Shown piece by piece: positions 36,666 through 47,272 of a DNA stretch of 64,000 nucleotides. How positions within the stretch are numbered: position 1 is the stretch's first letter; each line of letters begins with the position of its first letter. The DNA comes from Polyangium jinanense. GTDB taxonomy: Bacteria > Myxococcota > Polyangia > Polyangiales > Polyangiaceae. The notes under the pieces were generated by a model, which saw nothing but the letters and a program-made list of their open reading frames with translations, was not told the DNA's origin and did no database searches. The stretch is from assembly GCF_028435365.1 (NCBI RefSeq), contig NZ_JAGTJJ010000031.1, forward strand, positions 76,983 to 140,982. Direction: 5' to 3'. A program made the translations under genes and the position numbers.

Positions 36666-38086
36666 TGTTCCGCGGGCGCGTCCGGCACATCCACTTCGTG
36701 GGCATCGGCGGCGTTGGCATGAGCGGCCTCGCGGAGATCCTCCGCTCGCTCGAGTTCGACGTCTCCGGCTCCGACGTGAAGAGCGGCGGTACCACGCAGC
36801 GCCTCGCCTCGCTCGGCGTGCGCATCGACATCGGCCACCGCGCCGAGAACGTGCGCGGCGTCGACGTCGTCGTGTATTCGAGCGCGATCCGCCCGGAAAA
36901 CCCCGAGCTCGTCGAGGCCCGCGCCCTCGGCATCCCCGTCATCGGCCGCGCCGAGATGCTCGCCGAGCTGATGCGCGTGAAGTACGGCGTGGCCATCGCG
37001 GGTTCGCACGGAAAAACCACGACGACCTCGCTCGTCGCCACGGTGCTGCGCCACGCGGGCCTCGATCCCACGGTCGTCGTTGGCGGCAAGATGGCCGCGC
37101 TTGGCTCGAACGCGCGCCTCGGCGCCGGCGATCTGCTCGTCGCCGAGGCCGACGAGAGCGACGGCTCGTTCCTGCGCCTGACGCCCACGATCGCCGTGGT
37201 CACGAACATCGACCCCGAGCACCTCGATCACTACGGCACGCACGAGAAGATCAAGGACGCCTTCATCGAGTTCGCCGCGCGCGTGCCCTTCTACGGCCTC
37301 GCCGTGCTCTGCCTCGATCACCCCCACGTGCAGGACATCCTGCCGCGCATCCCGCGCCGCCACGTCACCTACGGCGTGTCGCCGCACGCGGACTACTGCG
37401 CGCGTGGCATCCAGTTCCGCGGCCTGGAAACGAGCTTCAACGCGTATCGCCGCGGCCAGCCCCTCGGCGGCTTTACCGTGAAGATGCCCGGCGCGCACAA
37501 CGTGCTGAACTGCCTCGCGACGATCGCCGTCGCCGATGAGCTGGAAGTCCCGCTCGACGTCACGAAACAAGCCCTCGCCACGTTCGGCGGCGTCGCGCGT
37601 CGCTTCACGGTCGTCGGCGTGCATCAAGGCGTCACGCTCGTCGACGACTACGGCCATCATCCGGCCGAGATCCGCGCGACGATCGAGGCCGCGCGCCGCG
37701 CCTACCCCGACGATGCGCACCGGATCGTCGTGGCCTTCCAGCCGCACCGCTACACGCGCACGAAGGATCTCTTCGAAGATTTTACGCGCGCCTTCAACCT
37801 CGCGGACGTCCTCTTCGTCACGGACATTTACGCCGCGGGCGAGGCGCCGCTGCCCGGCGTGAGCGCCGAGCGGCTCGTGCAGTCGATCCGCGAGCACGGC
37901 CATCACGACGCCACGTACGTGCCGAACAAGGCTGATTTGCCCGAGGTTCTGGCGAAGGTCGTGCGCCCCGGCGACGTCGTGATCGCCCTCGGCGCGGGCG
38001 ACATCAACAACATGTTGAAGGGCCTGCGCGCGCGGCTCGATGGCGTCACCGAGCCTCCGCCGGCGAGCCGGGAGGGTGGTCCATGA
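36662..38086 (+). CDS. murC: UDP-MurNAc:L-alanine ligase
   Basis: A 474-residue ligase that starts the peptide stem. [17 protein letters not shown] is the N-terminal nucleotide-sugar loop, [11 protein letters not shown] the P-loop, and [19 protein letters not shown] and [13 protein letters not shown] are MurC signatures. Overlaps murG (ATGA) and ftsQ (ATGA). In many proteobacteria murB and ddl would follow; here ftsQ follows directly. Confidence 0.95.
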   Translation: MMFRGRVRHIHFVGIGGVGMSGLAEILRSLEFDVSGSDVKSGGTTQRLASLGVRIDIGHRAENVRGVDVVVYSSAIRPENPELVEARALGIPVIGRAEMLAELMRVKYGVAIAGSHGKTTTTSLVATVLRHAGLDPTVVVGGKMAALGSNARLGAGDLLVAEADESDGSFLRLTPTIAVVTNIDPEHLDHYGTHEKIKDAFIEFAARVPFYGLAVLCLDHPHVQDILPRIPRRHVTYGVSPHADYCARGIQFRGLETSFNAYRRGQPLGGFTVKMPGAHNVLNCLATIAVADELEVPLDVTKQALATFGGVARRFTVVGVHQGVTLVDDYGHHPAEIRATIEAARRAYPDDAHRIVVAFQPHRYTRTKDLFEDFTRAFNLADVLFVTDIYAAGEAPLPGVSAERLVQSIREHGHHDATYVPNKADLPEVLAKVVRPGDVVIALGAGDINNMLKGLRARLDGVTEPPPASREGGP

Positions 38087-39060
38087 GCGACACGCTTCCC
38101 CCGAACCGAAGGCTGAAAAAGCCTTCCACGCCGCCAGTCGTTGCTGCTCCAAAGGATCCGGAGGCGGTCCACATTTGGGGCTCCGGATCGCCTTCGGCGT
38201 CCTCCGCCCCAAACCCCGAGCACGACTCGCCGCCGCCGCCCGGGGCCACGACGAGCACGATCCGCCCGCCGAAGCCCAAGGCGAAGCCGCGCCTCACGCT
38301 CCCGCGGCCGAAGCTCCCGCGCGCGCTGTCGCTCCTGCTCGGCGTGATGGTGGTCCTCTCGGCCTCGATCGCGGTCGCCTGGGGCGCGCGCCGGTACATC
38401 ATGACGAGCCCGCGCTTTGCGATCCGCACGGTGCTCGTCGATGGAAACCGCCGCTTGCCGGCCGAGCAGGTCGCCGGCACGGGCGGCGTCACCGTGGGTC
38501 GCAACATCTTCGAGCTCGACCTCGAGACGGCGAGCGCGTCCATCACCACCGAGCCCTGGGTCGAAAAAGCCCAGGTGACGCGCACGCTCCCCTCAACCGT
38601 GCGCATCACGGTCGTCGAGCGCGAAGCCTGGGCCGTGGCCACGATCGGCGGCGAGCTGTACCTCGTCACGCGCGACGGCGACCCGTTCAAGCGCGTCGCC
38701 GACGGCGATCCGATCGACCTGCCCGTCGTCACGGGCATCACGCCCGAAAAGGTCGCCGCGGACCGGCCCGGCGTGGTCAACGCGCTGCGTCGCGCCCTCG
38801 ATGTGGTCGAGGACATGGATCGGGCCGGCATCAGCAAGCGCTACCCGATCCAGGAGGTCCACCTCGAGCGCGACGGCACGATCGTGATGACGATTGGCAA
38901 GGACGCGATCTCGCTTTACCTGGGCCAGACGCGGTTTCGCGAGAAGATCGAGCAGGCCGCGCGCGTCTTGATGGAGCTCGGAAAGCGCAAGGCGAATCCC
39001 GCGGTGATCTTCCTGGACAACGAGGCGCACCCCGAGCGCGTCGTCGTGAGGATGCGATGA
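38083..39060 (+). CDS. ftsQ: cell division protein FtsQ
   Basis: A 325-residue bitopic protein that recruits other divisome parts. A long cytoplasmic Pro-rich leader (about 85 residues) precedes one membrane helix ([20 protein letters not shown]). The POTRA domain follows ([21 protein letters not shown]), then the FtsQ beta domain. Residues about 32-46 of the leader are encoded by a 42-bp structured repeat also found just before ftsA, suggesting insertion of a mobile repeat in frame. Confidence 0.9.
   Translation: MSDTLPPNRRLKKPSTPPVVAAPKDPEAVHIWGSGSPSASSAPNPEHDSPPPPGATTSTIRPPKPKAKPRLTLPRPKLPRALSLLLGVMVVLSASIAVAWGARRYIMTSPRFAIRTVLVDGNRRLPAEQVAGTGGVTVGRNIFELDLETASASITTEPWVEKAQVTRTLPSTVRITVVEREAWAVATIGGELYLVTRDGDPFKRVADGDPIDLPVVTGITPEKVAADRPGVVNALRRALDVVEDMDRAGISKRYPIQEVHLERDGTIVMTIGKDAISLYLGQTRFREKIEQAARVLMELGKRKANPAVIFLDNEAHPERVVVRMR
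38177..38218 (+). repeat. 42-bp structured repeat inside ftsQ (copy 1)
   Basis: It is identical to 39082-39123 at 38 of 42 bases by eye. It can fold: GGGGC pairs with GCCCC, with CGCC-TTC-GGCG as an inner hairpin. It is translated within the disordered leader of FtsQ. Confidence 0.75.
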
Positions 39061-39081
39061 ACCGGTGTCGTCCTACGATCG

Positions 39082-39123
39082 GGGCTTCGGATCGCCTTCG
39101 GCGCCCTGCGCCCCGAACCCCGT
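39082..39123 (+). repeat. 42-bp structured repeat upstream of ftsA (copy 2)
   Basis: Second copy of the element at 38177-38218, in the 151-bp gap between ftsQ and ftsA. Its presence here explains why the ftsQ-ftsA junction is the first in the run of Mur/Fts genes that is not tightly overlapped. The rest of the gap (39124-39211) shows no clear signal besides the ribosome-binding region of ftsA. Confidence 0.75.
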
Positions 39124-39211
39124 CGTTCTCGAAATTTGGCCAGCCTCCGCTCGCCATGTCAGCGTCGCCCTGCTTCGCGAGGCGCACGGCCTCCGTATCG
39201 GGTGGATGCGA

Positions 39212-40531
39212 ATGAAGAGCAGGATGGAGCAGAGCGAGATTGTCGTCGGTCTCGACATCGGGACGACGAAGGTGTCTGCCGTCGTCGGCGAGGTCGACGC
39301 CGATGGGATCACCATCCTCGGCGTGGGCAACGTCCCGTGCCGCGGGCTGCGCAAAGGCATCGTGGCGAACATCGACTGGACGGTCCGGTCGATCGCCGAG
39401 GCCATCGAGGCGGCGCAGACGATGGCCGGCGTCGAGATTCGCACGGTGTATGCAGGCGTCGCCGGCAACCACATCCGCGGCCAGTCTTCGGACGGCGTGG
39501 TCGCGGTGGGCGGCGGCGAGGTGACCGACGTCGACGTGGGCCGCGTCCTCGAAGGCGCGCGTGCCATTCCGATCGACGCCGATCGGCAGATCCTGCATGC
39601 CTTGCCGCGCGAGTTCACGGTCGACAACCAGGACGGTATTCGTGATCCCGTGGGAATGAGCGGCGTTCGCCTCGGCGTGAAGGTGAACCTCATCACGGCC
39701 GCCACGTCCTGCGTGCAAAACGTGGTCCGTTGCGCCGAGCGCTGCGGATTGACCGTGGCCGATGTGGTCCTCGAGCCGCTCGCGAGCGCGGAAGCGGTTC
39801 TCTCCGAGGACGAAAAAGAGATCGGCGTCGCCGTGATCGATATCGGCGGCGGTACGACGGATTTGCTGATTTACGTGGACGGCGGAATCGCGCATGCGAG
39901 CGTGATCCCTGCCGGCGGGAATAACGTGACGGCGGATCTCGCGGCGGGCCTGCGTACGCCGATGGCCGAGGCGGAGCGGTTGAAGCGCAATTTCGGCTGC
40001 GCGCTCGGTCGTATGGTGGCGGACGACGAGGAGGTCGAGGTTCCGGGCGTCGGCGGCCATCCGCCGCGCAAAGTTCCGCGCCGGGTGCTTTCGGACATCA
40101 TCGAGCCGCGGATCGAGGAGATTTTTGCGGTGATCCGCAAACGCATCGAGGACGCGGGCCTGCTCGATCAGCTCGCGGCGGGCGCGGTTCTCACGGGCGG
40201 CGCGGTGCTCATGGAAGGCATGAGCGAATTCGCCGAGGAGATCCTGGGTATGCCGGTTCGTCTCGGCGTACCGGTCGGGATGCGTGGAATCACGCAGCTC
40301 GTCGCGGGCCCGCAATATGCTACCGGCGTGGGTCTGCTCCACTACGGAGCGAACCAGCTTCGCGAGGCGCGCGAGCCGCGCGTCGTCGTGGAGTCGCAGC
40401 CGCCGCCGCGCCAGACGGCGCCGCGCGTGACGGCGCCTTCGAGGCCCGATCGAAGTCAGCTCATCGAGGAGCCCGTCGCCGAAAAACGTCAAGGCGGCCG
40501 GTTCTGGAATTGGTTGCGCGCAGCTTTCTGA
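39212..40531 (+). CDS. ftsA: cell division protein FtsA
   Basis: A 439-residue actin-like ATPase that tethers FtsZ to the membrane. The start MKSRMEQSEIVVGLDIGTTKV is chosen because the actin fold begins there; the open frame runs 49 codons further up through the 42-bp repeat and is not homologous. Phosphate loops are GLDIGTTK and VIDIGGGTTDLLIY; ADENOSINE-type motif GAVLTGGAVLMEGM is present. The C-terminus ends in the amphipathic membrane-targeting helix FWNWLRAAF. Confidence 0.93.
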   Translation: MKSRMEQSEIVVGLDIGTTKVSAVVGEVDADGITILGVGNVPCRGLRKGIVANIDWTVRSIAEAIEAAQTMAGVEIRTVYAGVAGNHIRGQSSDGVVAVGGGEVTDVDVGRVLEGARAIPIDADRQILHALPREFTVDNQDGIRDPVGMSGVRLGVKVNLITAATSCVQNVVRCAERCGLTVADVVLEPLASAEAVLSEDEKEIGVAVIDIGGGTTDLLIYVDGGIAHASVIPAGGNNVTADLAAGLRTPMAEAERLKRNFGCALGRMVADDEEVEVPGVGGHPPRKVPRRVLSDIIEPRIEEIFAVIRKRIEDAGLLDQLAAGAVLTGGAVLMEGMSEFAEEILGMPVRLGVPVGMRGITQLVAGPQYATGVGLLHYGANQLREAREPRVVVESQPPPRQTAPRVTAPSRPDRSQLIEEPVAEKRQGGRFWNWLRAAF

Positions 40532-40696
40532 GCTGACGCACGAGGGTAAATTTCGTAAAACGAAGTCGAGATACGGAAAGCGTTACAGATTGATAGGCGG
40601 TTTCATGGGGGAGAGGCACCCCACGAAGTCGCCCTTGGGAGCAGGCGAGGCTCCCTTGGCCCCGAGCGGCCGGAAAGAAATCCCGGGAGGCGTTTC

Positions 40697-42022
<1,326 letters not shown>

Positions 42023-42050
42023 TGGTGGGGGGCTCCGGTCGGCCCTGAGC

Positions 42051-42075
42051 CGATTCTCCGCGACGCGGAGAATCG
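42051..42075. terminator. hairpin terminator after ftsZ
   Basis: CGATTCTCCGC (42051-42061) pairs perfectly with GCGGAGAATCG (42065-42075) across GAC. It closes the division cluster and separates it from the integrase, whose stop is at 42124. Confidence 0.7.
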
Positions 42076-42123
42076 TCGGGCCTTCCTCTGCCCCAGGAAT
42101 CGGACACTAAGGATTCCGCGAAG

Positions 42124-43452
42124 TTACCTCCCGCTCGCACGTTTCCCGGAACGTTTCAGTAGGGAAGCAGGCAGCGGGGGGAACACCTCGCCCACGTTCC
42201 GCCCCATGAGCTGGGCCTCGTCGAAGTAGACGTCCGTGGTCTCCTGCTTCTGGTGCCCGAGGATCCGGCGAAGCTCGATCGCCCCGTAGCGTCCCGACCG
42301 TGCCGCCCACGTCGCGCCCGTAGCCCGTAGCCCGTGCATGGTCAAGGGCACGTGCGTGCGACTCCGCTCGCGTAGCTCTGCGCGCGTGAGGCCCGCGCGG
42401 TCGAGGTAGCCGCAGAACTTGTCTGCCACCTTGTAGACGTTCACGGGACACAAGAGCCCGCTCCCGCCTGCTTCCTCGATCATCGCGGCGAGCAGCGGAA
42501 TCACGTTTGTTTCGAGCCCAAACGATCTTGCGCGCCCGTTCTTGGGAGTCTTCTCCCGCTTGCGCGGACGATCGAACGATCGCCGGATCGTGATCGTCTC
42601 GTGAGCGAGATCGATGTCCTCGCATCGGAGCCGCCCGAGCTCCCCGAGGCGACACATGAGGAACACCGCGAGCGCGACGAGCCGGCGAGCGTTCAGCGGG
42701 ATCGCCTCGCACGAGACGAAGCGCAAGAACTCATCGGGGTAGAAGCACGCTCGCGTTTGTTTCTTCGGCGTCGGCGGACCCTTCACGCCAAGCGCGGGAT
42801 TGTCCGGCCGAACGTAGAGATCCGGATCGCCATCCTCATCCGATGCAGCGGCGAGCATCGCGCGGAAGTAGGAGAAGTAGCGCGTGGCAGTGTTGGCCGA
42901 GATCCGATCGGCCGCTGCCTCGTTCCGGAAGTACGCCGCGACGCGCTTGACGTCATCACGCGTCAACGCTGCGATCGGCTTCTCCCCGATCGTCGTCGTC
43001 CCATCGTCGGTCTTGACGGGGAACACGTGGCACTTGAGGCCCGACGTGTAGCAAGCGATCGAGCCGTGCCCTTGCTTGTCTCGCCACGCAAGCCAGCGCT
43101 CCCCGTAGCTCGCGACCGTTTCGAGCAACGATCCCGCCGCGCTCGCCGCGGTGGGGTTCGCCGTCGCTCCGCGGAGCAGAGCGTCACGGGGGACCAGCTC
43201 GATCGGCACCCAATCGGGCAAGCGTCCTTCCTCCGCCAGGCGAGCCAGCGCGAGGTCTGGACGGTCCGTGTAGAGCTTGGCCAGCTTGTCGAGATCGGCT
43301 TCGGTGGGGGGCCGACCGTTGACCCCCTTCCGGACTGTGATGCCGGGCAGACGGCGATCCTTCACGCCCGGCACGGCCGACTGTGGAAGGGTGACGTAGA
43401 CCAGGAAGTGATCGCCCGATCGCTTCCACGTGCCCTTGCGCGCTCGTCCCAT
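42124..43452 (-). CDS. tyrosine recombinase (site-specific integrase)
   Basis: A 442-residue integrase. The catalytic set is Arg268 (CRLGELGRL), His373 and Arg376 (HGLRATG), His400 (LGHQKQE) and Tyr409 (TTDVYF). The first 100 residues are an arm-binding-type domain and 101-210 a SAM-like core-binding domain. It faces ftsZ tail-to-tail, 100 bp after it, so the element has probably inserted near the 3' end of the division cluster. The likely operon is the small gene at 44064, the excisionase-like gene and this integrase. Confidence 0.9.
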   Translation of the reverse strand: MGRARKGTWKRSGDHFLVYVTLPQSAVPGVKDRRLPGITVRKGVNGRPPTEADLDKLAKLYTDRPDLALARLAEEGRLPDWVPIELVPRDALLRGATANPTAASAAGSLLETVASYGERWLAWRDKQGHGSIACYTSGLKCHVFPVKTDDGTTTIGEKPIAALTRDDVKRVAAYFRNEAAADRISANTATRYFSYFRAMLAAASDEDGDPDLYVRPDNPALGVKGPPTPKKQTRACFYPDEFLRFVSCEAIPLNARRLVALAVFLMCRLGELGRLRCEDIDLAHETITIRRSFDRPRKREKTPKNGRARSFGLETNVIPLLAAMIEEAGGSGLLCPVNVYKVADKFCGYLDRAGLTRAELRERSRTHVPLTMHGLRATGATWAARSGRYGAIELRRILGHQKQETTDVYFDEAQLMGRNVGEVFPPLPASLLKRSGKRASGR

Positions 43453-43561
43453 GGATCACGCTCCGATCCAGGGCGCCCGGGGCGCGCAGAAGTTGGACGC
43501 CAAATAGACGGATGCTACCCTATTCATAGGTCAAACCTCGCTTTGCTCGGGGTTTGGCTTA

Positions 43562-43598
43562 GGGCTCCCGTGCATGTCTCCATCATGCATGGGGGCCC
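43562..43598. terminator. hairpin between excisionase-like gene and integrase
   Basis: A 15-bp arm at 43562-43576 pairs with 43584-43598 with two G/T-type mismatches; key sequences are GTGCATG and CATGCATG with a 7-nt loop. It lies in the 204-bp gap downstream of the excisionase-like stop and could attenuate integrase expression. The gap shows no gene. Confidence 0.5.
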
Positions 43599-43656
43599 GC
43601 CTTGTCATACCCCCTACCAGAGGAACGCCCCCACGTCAAGGAAGAGGCCGGGTGCC

Positions 43657-44058
43657 TCATCGGCGCGCCTTTCCTGCGGGCTTTGCTCGTCGCGGCGGAG
43701 GGTTATCGTTCGTCGCTCGGTTCGCCTCGTGCAATGCGAGCGCGTCTCCATATCCGTCGGAGGTATGCGCCTCGCGCGCCGAGCGGTGCGGGGCAATCGT
43801 CGCGCGAGATTCGATCCACGCGTCCACCTCGTCTTTGCGAGCCAGCACCTTGCGCCCGATCTTTGTCGCCTTGAACGCTCCTTCCCGCGCGAGGCGCAGA
43901 AATGCCGTCCGGCCCATGGGCGCGGTTTTCGCGTCGTAGAAGCCGCCGCCATTCCCGCCGGGGTTCGCCTCGATGGCCTCGCGCATGATGCTTCCGGCAT
44001 AGCGGAGCAACGTGGCGAGCGCCGCGATCACCTCGGGGGGCAATTCATGGGTAGCCAC
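43657..44058 (-). CDS. excisionase-like helix-turn-helix protein
   Basis: A 133-residue protein. The central part (MGRTAFLRLAREGAFKATKIGRKVLARKDEVDAWI) fits the MerR-like HTH_17 fold used by recombination directionality factors, where a sheet tests the second helix against DNA. The C-terminus is basic and disordered (RRAKPAGKARR). The GTG start gives MATHELPPEV. Being directly upstream of the integrase supports a role in excision or in regulation. Confidence 0.72.
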   Translation of the reverse strand: MATHELPPEVIAALATLLRYAGSIMREAIEANPGGNGGGFYDAKTAPMGRTAFLRLAREGAFKATKIGRKVLARKDEVDAWIESRATIAPHRSAREAHTSDGYGDALALHEANRATNDNPPPRRAKPAGKARR

Positions 44059-44063
44059 GTCCC

Positions 44064-44501
44064 CTACCTCGATTGACTCCGGAGGAGCCGCAAAGCATCC
44101 GCTAGCTCTCGCTCCACGGTACGGAGCCGCTCCTCCATGTCGTCCTGACGCTGCATGATCGCCGCGGTAAAGGGCGTGAGTTCAAGCAGGCCCTCCATTC
44201 GCACAAGGCAACCCGTGCGCCCCTTCTGGGGAATGAGGATCGCTGCGCCCGTGGCACGCTCCGCAGCGCGGATACGCCGCATGACGCGCCGCCGCCAAGA
44301 GGTATCGTGCGTCGGGATTCCAAGGACAAGCGCGGCGGCATCCAACCGCATTACGCCCTTTGGCTTCGCCCGGGTTCGCCGTCCCCGGTGGTCCCCGGGC
44401 GTGTCGTCGGCGTCGTCGGGCGCGGAAGGGTGGCGAGGCATCAACCCAAAGCGAGCCTCGACCGTGACGCCCCAATTCGATTGCAGGGACCGCGGAGCCA
44501 T
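44064..44501 (-). CDS. hypothetical accessory protein of the integrase module
   Basis: About 145 residues from the ATG at 44501; a GTG at 44558 would add 19. The middle half is basic (RRRVMRRIRAAERATGAAILIPQKG), with a predicted helical C-terminus (MQRQDDMEERLRTVERELADALRLL). It ends 5 bp before the excisionase-like start. No family recognised; a DNA-binding role is an inference. Two palindromic operators lie upstream at 44565 and 44619. Confidence 0.6.
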   Translation of the reverse strand: MAPRSLQSNWGVTVEARFGLMPRHPSAPDDADDTPGDHRGRRTRAKPKGVMRLDAAALVLGIPTHDTSWRRRVMRRIRAAERATGAAILIPQKGRTGCLVRMEGLLELTPFTAAIMQRQDDMEERLRTVERELADALRLLRSQSR

Positions 44502-44564
44502 GCGCCCATCGTCCCGAACGGCCGGGCATCGCGGCAAGGGAAAACAGGGCAGAAACACGGCACA

Positions 44565-44587
44565 GATAGGACACTAAATGTCCTATC
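44565..44587. promoter_or_regulatory. palindromic operator 1 of the integrase operon
   Basis: GATAGGACA (44565-44573) and TGTCCTATC (44579-44587) form perfect 9-bp arms around CTAAA. It sits at the start of the leftward integrase operon. Confidence 0.7.
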
Positions 44588-44618
44588 CGAGCTTCGCTGC
44601 ACGATTCCAGTGAGGCGA

Positions 44619-44643
44619 CGATAGGACATCAATTGTCCTATCG
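44619..44643. promoter_or_regulatory. palindromic operator 2 of the integrase operon
   Basis: CGATAGGACA (44619-44628) and TGTCCTATCG (44634-44643) form 10-bp arms around TCAAT. Its arms match operator 1 exactly and its centre is 55 bp away, about five helical turns, so a dimeric repressor could bind both on one face. The repressor gene is not identified. Confidence 0.7.
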
Positions 44644-44689
44644 TGCTCATCTGTTGGCAGACCTCAGCGAAATCAAGCGCTTACGCGCG

Positions 44690-45874
44690 TCACTCCCCAA
44701 ATATGTACGATTCTCGACAACAAATGGTCACGGCGTTCTCGTCATCCTCGACCGCCTCACCGATGGGCTCCCCCCCGCCGGCCTCGCATGTGCCCTTGAT
44801 GTAGGCGTGATCCGTGATGGCCTTTGCCCCAACGGCGCGGCCAAGAGGAATGAGCGGGTTGCAGTCACCCATGACCGAGTAAATGGGCTGTTCCAGAAAT
44901 TGCGATGAACAGGCCGCATCATCGAATAGGCGCAGCGTCGCAGCGCAGTATCCACCTTGCGGCACGCCGCACGTGCATGCCGTGCATTCGCGCGATTCCT
45001 TGGGCTGAAACGGGTACATGGTCCGGGGAAGCTCCCAATTGTAGGGCTTGGGGCACTTCGTATGCTTCCCTTTCTGCCAGATACATTGACGGTAGGGGTA
45101 GAGCACCTTGGGGACGCAGAGCTGATCCCCCGAGCCACAGAGCGACGTATCGAGGCTCGACCGACAGGCGAGCGCGCCCGTCTCCCATTGCGTGATCCTC
45201 GACCCGCCCGCCTTGATGATGGGCGACGGCTTGACGTCGCACTTCTCGTTTACCGGTGGGGGAAGCGCCGAGAACGAGATCGACTGCGCGCACGGGATGC
45301 CGCTCCCCGGGGGACACTGCACCCCAGCGGGTAGCGCGTTCGCGTCCGTGCAGGTCCCATCCCACCCCCCCGCGCCGTCAAAAGGGAGCGACGGCGCCCC
45401 CACCGCGCCGCACATGCCAGCCCCGATCGTGATCTCCCCCGGGACGCCGCTGCATTGCCCCGTCGCTTCTTGGCATTCGCAGGGGTCGCACTGCATGGGG
45501 GGAGCCGTGAGGCCGGCGTAAAGCTTGAACTGCTCGCCCCCAACGAAGGGGCACCCCTTCGGCATGTCTTGGGCCGGGCCGATCCAGACGGCCCACGGTA
45601 CCGGGCTCCAGAAACCTGCCGGGGTCGCGGAATCGTTGGGGATCTCGACGCATTCGCCGCCTTGCGCCTCGCAGGCAGCTTGTGGATCGGCGTCCGGGCC
45701 GGCGTCGACGTCTGGACCGGCATCCGGGCACGCTTCGGTAGGGAATAGGGGATCGGGGATACATTCCCCGAAAACGTTCTCTGTTACGGAGCACCCCTCG
45801 ACAAGACCGCCCATAACCACCGCAATAGCCAATGGGACAGAGGCAACTAAAAATAGATTCGCTTTGCGCTTCAC
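44690..45874 (-). CDS. Cys-rich secreted lipoprotein
   Basis: A 394-residue protein. The signal peptide ends in a lipobox (GGLVEGCS). An acidic linker rich in Asp/Ala/Pro (PDAGPDVDAGPDADP) precedes a Cys-rich domain with more than 25 cysteines in short motifs such as CDPCECQ, ACTCG and ICCRES. This is typical of myxobacterial surface lipoproteins of unknown role. It follows the TPR protein gene by 14 bp on the same strand, and both follow an ECF sigma factor. Confidence 0.75.
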   Translation of the reverse strand: MKRKANLFLVASVPLAIAVVMGGLVEGCSVTENVFGECIPDPLFPTEACPDAGPDVDAGPDADPQAACEAQGGECVEIPNDSATPAGFWSPVPWAVWIGPAQDMPKGCPFVGGEQFKLYAGLTAPPMQCDPCECQEATGQCSGVPGEITIGAGMCGAVGAPSLPFDGAGGWDGTCTDANALPAGVQCPPGSGIPCAQSISFSALPPPVNEKCDVKPSPIIKAGGSRITQWETGALACRSSLDTSLCGSGDQLCVPKVLYPYRQCIWQKGKHTKCPKPYNWELPRTMYPFQPKESRECTACTCGVPQGGYCAATLRLFDDAACSSQFLEQPIYSVMGDCNPLIPLGRAVGAKAITDHAYIKGTCEAGGGEPIGEAVEDDENAVTICCRESYIFGE

Positions 45875-45888
45875 AGCACTTCCCTATG

Positions 45889-47205
45889 CTACAGGTTCCA
45901 CACAGCCGAAACAGTCCCCGCCAGCATCACCGCCGGTTGCTCTACAAGCACCTTTTGACCGACGATGATGCGAGTAGCCTTCGATAGCGCCAGCCCGTCG
46001 ACCGCTACCCGCAAGGCCAGCGGCCCCACAAGAGGGATGTCGATTCCTGCGAGTCCGCCAAAGCCTGGACGAAATAGGACTTGTGATGCTTCGCGGAATG
46101 GGTCGCGCTGAAAATCAATCTTCATGAAACCAATATGCCCGGCAGCGCATACCCACGCCCACCGCCAATGGCCGCATAGTCCAGCTAATGCCCCAGCGGT
46201 CATTGCATGAATCGGCTCGCCACCTATGTTTGCTGTCGACCAAGCGCTACGCATCTGGGCATCAACCGAGAAGTAGCTGTGTAGTCGAATGCGTCCGGAG
46301 AGCACCGCGCCCACGGCCGGAGCCCACGACGCCACCCCCAGCACCATGACCGGCCCAGCGCCGATCGATCCTCTCACCCCTGACTTCTTCCCATCCCCCG
46401 GAGGATCGTCGTACGCATACGGATCCTCCTGCTTAGGCAAGGGCTTCCCGTCCACGACCGCTACCGCCCCAGCAATGCCTAGACTGGGATCCCCCAGCGA
46501 CTCTAGGCGTACCTCGGGGAGACCGGGGGGCCTGGGGATCCCCGCTGGCTCCGGTAGGGGCTTGGGCGCGGGGATGGGCTCGATCGAAGGCTCGGGAGGT
46601 AGCGGCGTCAAGGTGACCGGGACGTCCATGCTCCCGCCCTTGCACGCCGTGAACACCGCGCGCCCATCCCGATAGCCGGTCAGGGTCGCGCGGATTTCAT
46701 GCTCGCCAGGAGGCAGGAAGACAAAAAATGCGTTCATCCGCGCTCGATTCCACGGCTTCCCGTCGATCGTCGTCGTCTCCGGTGCGTGGCTCACCTGCAC
46801 GTCGACCATGCACACCGCATCGCGCGCGATGCCATATGCGCCGTTAAACTTCTCTCGCTCTGCGGGGGTAGCGCTCCAATCACGATTGACGGCAGTGTGG
46901 AGCAAATCGGCCGCTTGCGCGTATCGCCCCAGCTTCACGAGCAACACCCCGAGACGACCGGCAATGAGGGGATCGGAGCGGATCGCAAGAGCCTCCGAAT
47001 AGGCGATCACGGCTTCGCCGATCTTCCCCGCGGCCCTCGCATTATCGCCGCGTGACGCATACTCGGCGAAGCGTATCTCGTCCGCGGCAATGGCGATCTT
47101 CGCAGGATCCCCGCCCTGCGCCGTACTCGCGTCGTCGGCCCACGCGGGTACGGCGAGCCCCAGACCAGCCGCGAGAACAACCAGCGCCAGACGTCCCGAC
47201 AACAT
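45889..47205 (-). CDS. secreted TPR/PEGA-type protein with C-terminal beta domain
   Basis: A 438-residue protein with a signal peptide ending AVPAWA (start ATG at 47205; the frame remains open upstream without similarity to a protein). Residues about 35-110 have TPR-like helices (GDNARAAGKIGEAVIAYSEALAI, LGRYAQAADLLHTAV). A PEGA-like strand domain follows (DVQVSHAPETTTIDGKPW, LPPGEHEIRATLTGY), then a Pro-rich linker and a beta-rich end with outer-membrane character. The layout is common in myxobacteria. Envelope function inferred; substrate unknown. Confidence 0.7.
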   Translation of the reverse strand: MLSGRLALVVLAAGLGLAVPAWADDASTAQGGDPAKIAIAADEIRFAEYASRGDNARAAGKIGEAVIAYSEALAIRSDPLIAGRLGVLLVKLGRYAQAADLLHTAVNRDWSATPAEREKFNGAYGIARDAVCMVDVQVSHAPETTTIDGKPWNRARMNAFFVFLPPGEHEIRATLTGYRDGRAVFTACKGGSMDVPVTLTPLPPEPSIEPIPAPKPLPEPAGIPRPPGLPEVRLESLGDPSLGIAGAVAVVDGKPLPKQEDPYAYDDPPGDGKKSGVRGSIGAGPVMVLGVASWAPAVGAVLSGRIRLHSYFSVDAQMRSAWSTANIGGEPIHAMTAGALAGLCGHWRWAWVCAAGHIGFMKIDFQRDPFREASQVLFRPGFGGLAGIDIPLVGPLALRVAVDGLALSKATRIIVGQKVLVEQPAVMLAGTVSAVWNL

Positions 47206-47272
47206 GGAATGACTGTAGACAAACCTACGCACGGGGGCAAGTGGGTTTGTAGCTACGAACCCTCGGAACGAT

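Noticed and set aside
42087..42123. An attachment site for the integrase based on GGACACTAA shared with 44569-44577
   Set aside because: Only 9 bases match, and the second copy is part of an operator palindrome. A direct repeat at the far end of the element was not found, so no att site is called.
44633..44908. A 91-codon frame starting with TTG at operator 2
   Set aside because: It runs antisense to the C-terminus of the Cys-rich lipoprotein, lacks a ribosome-binding site, and starts within the palindrome.
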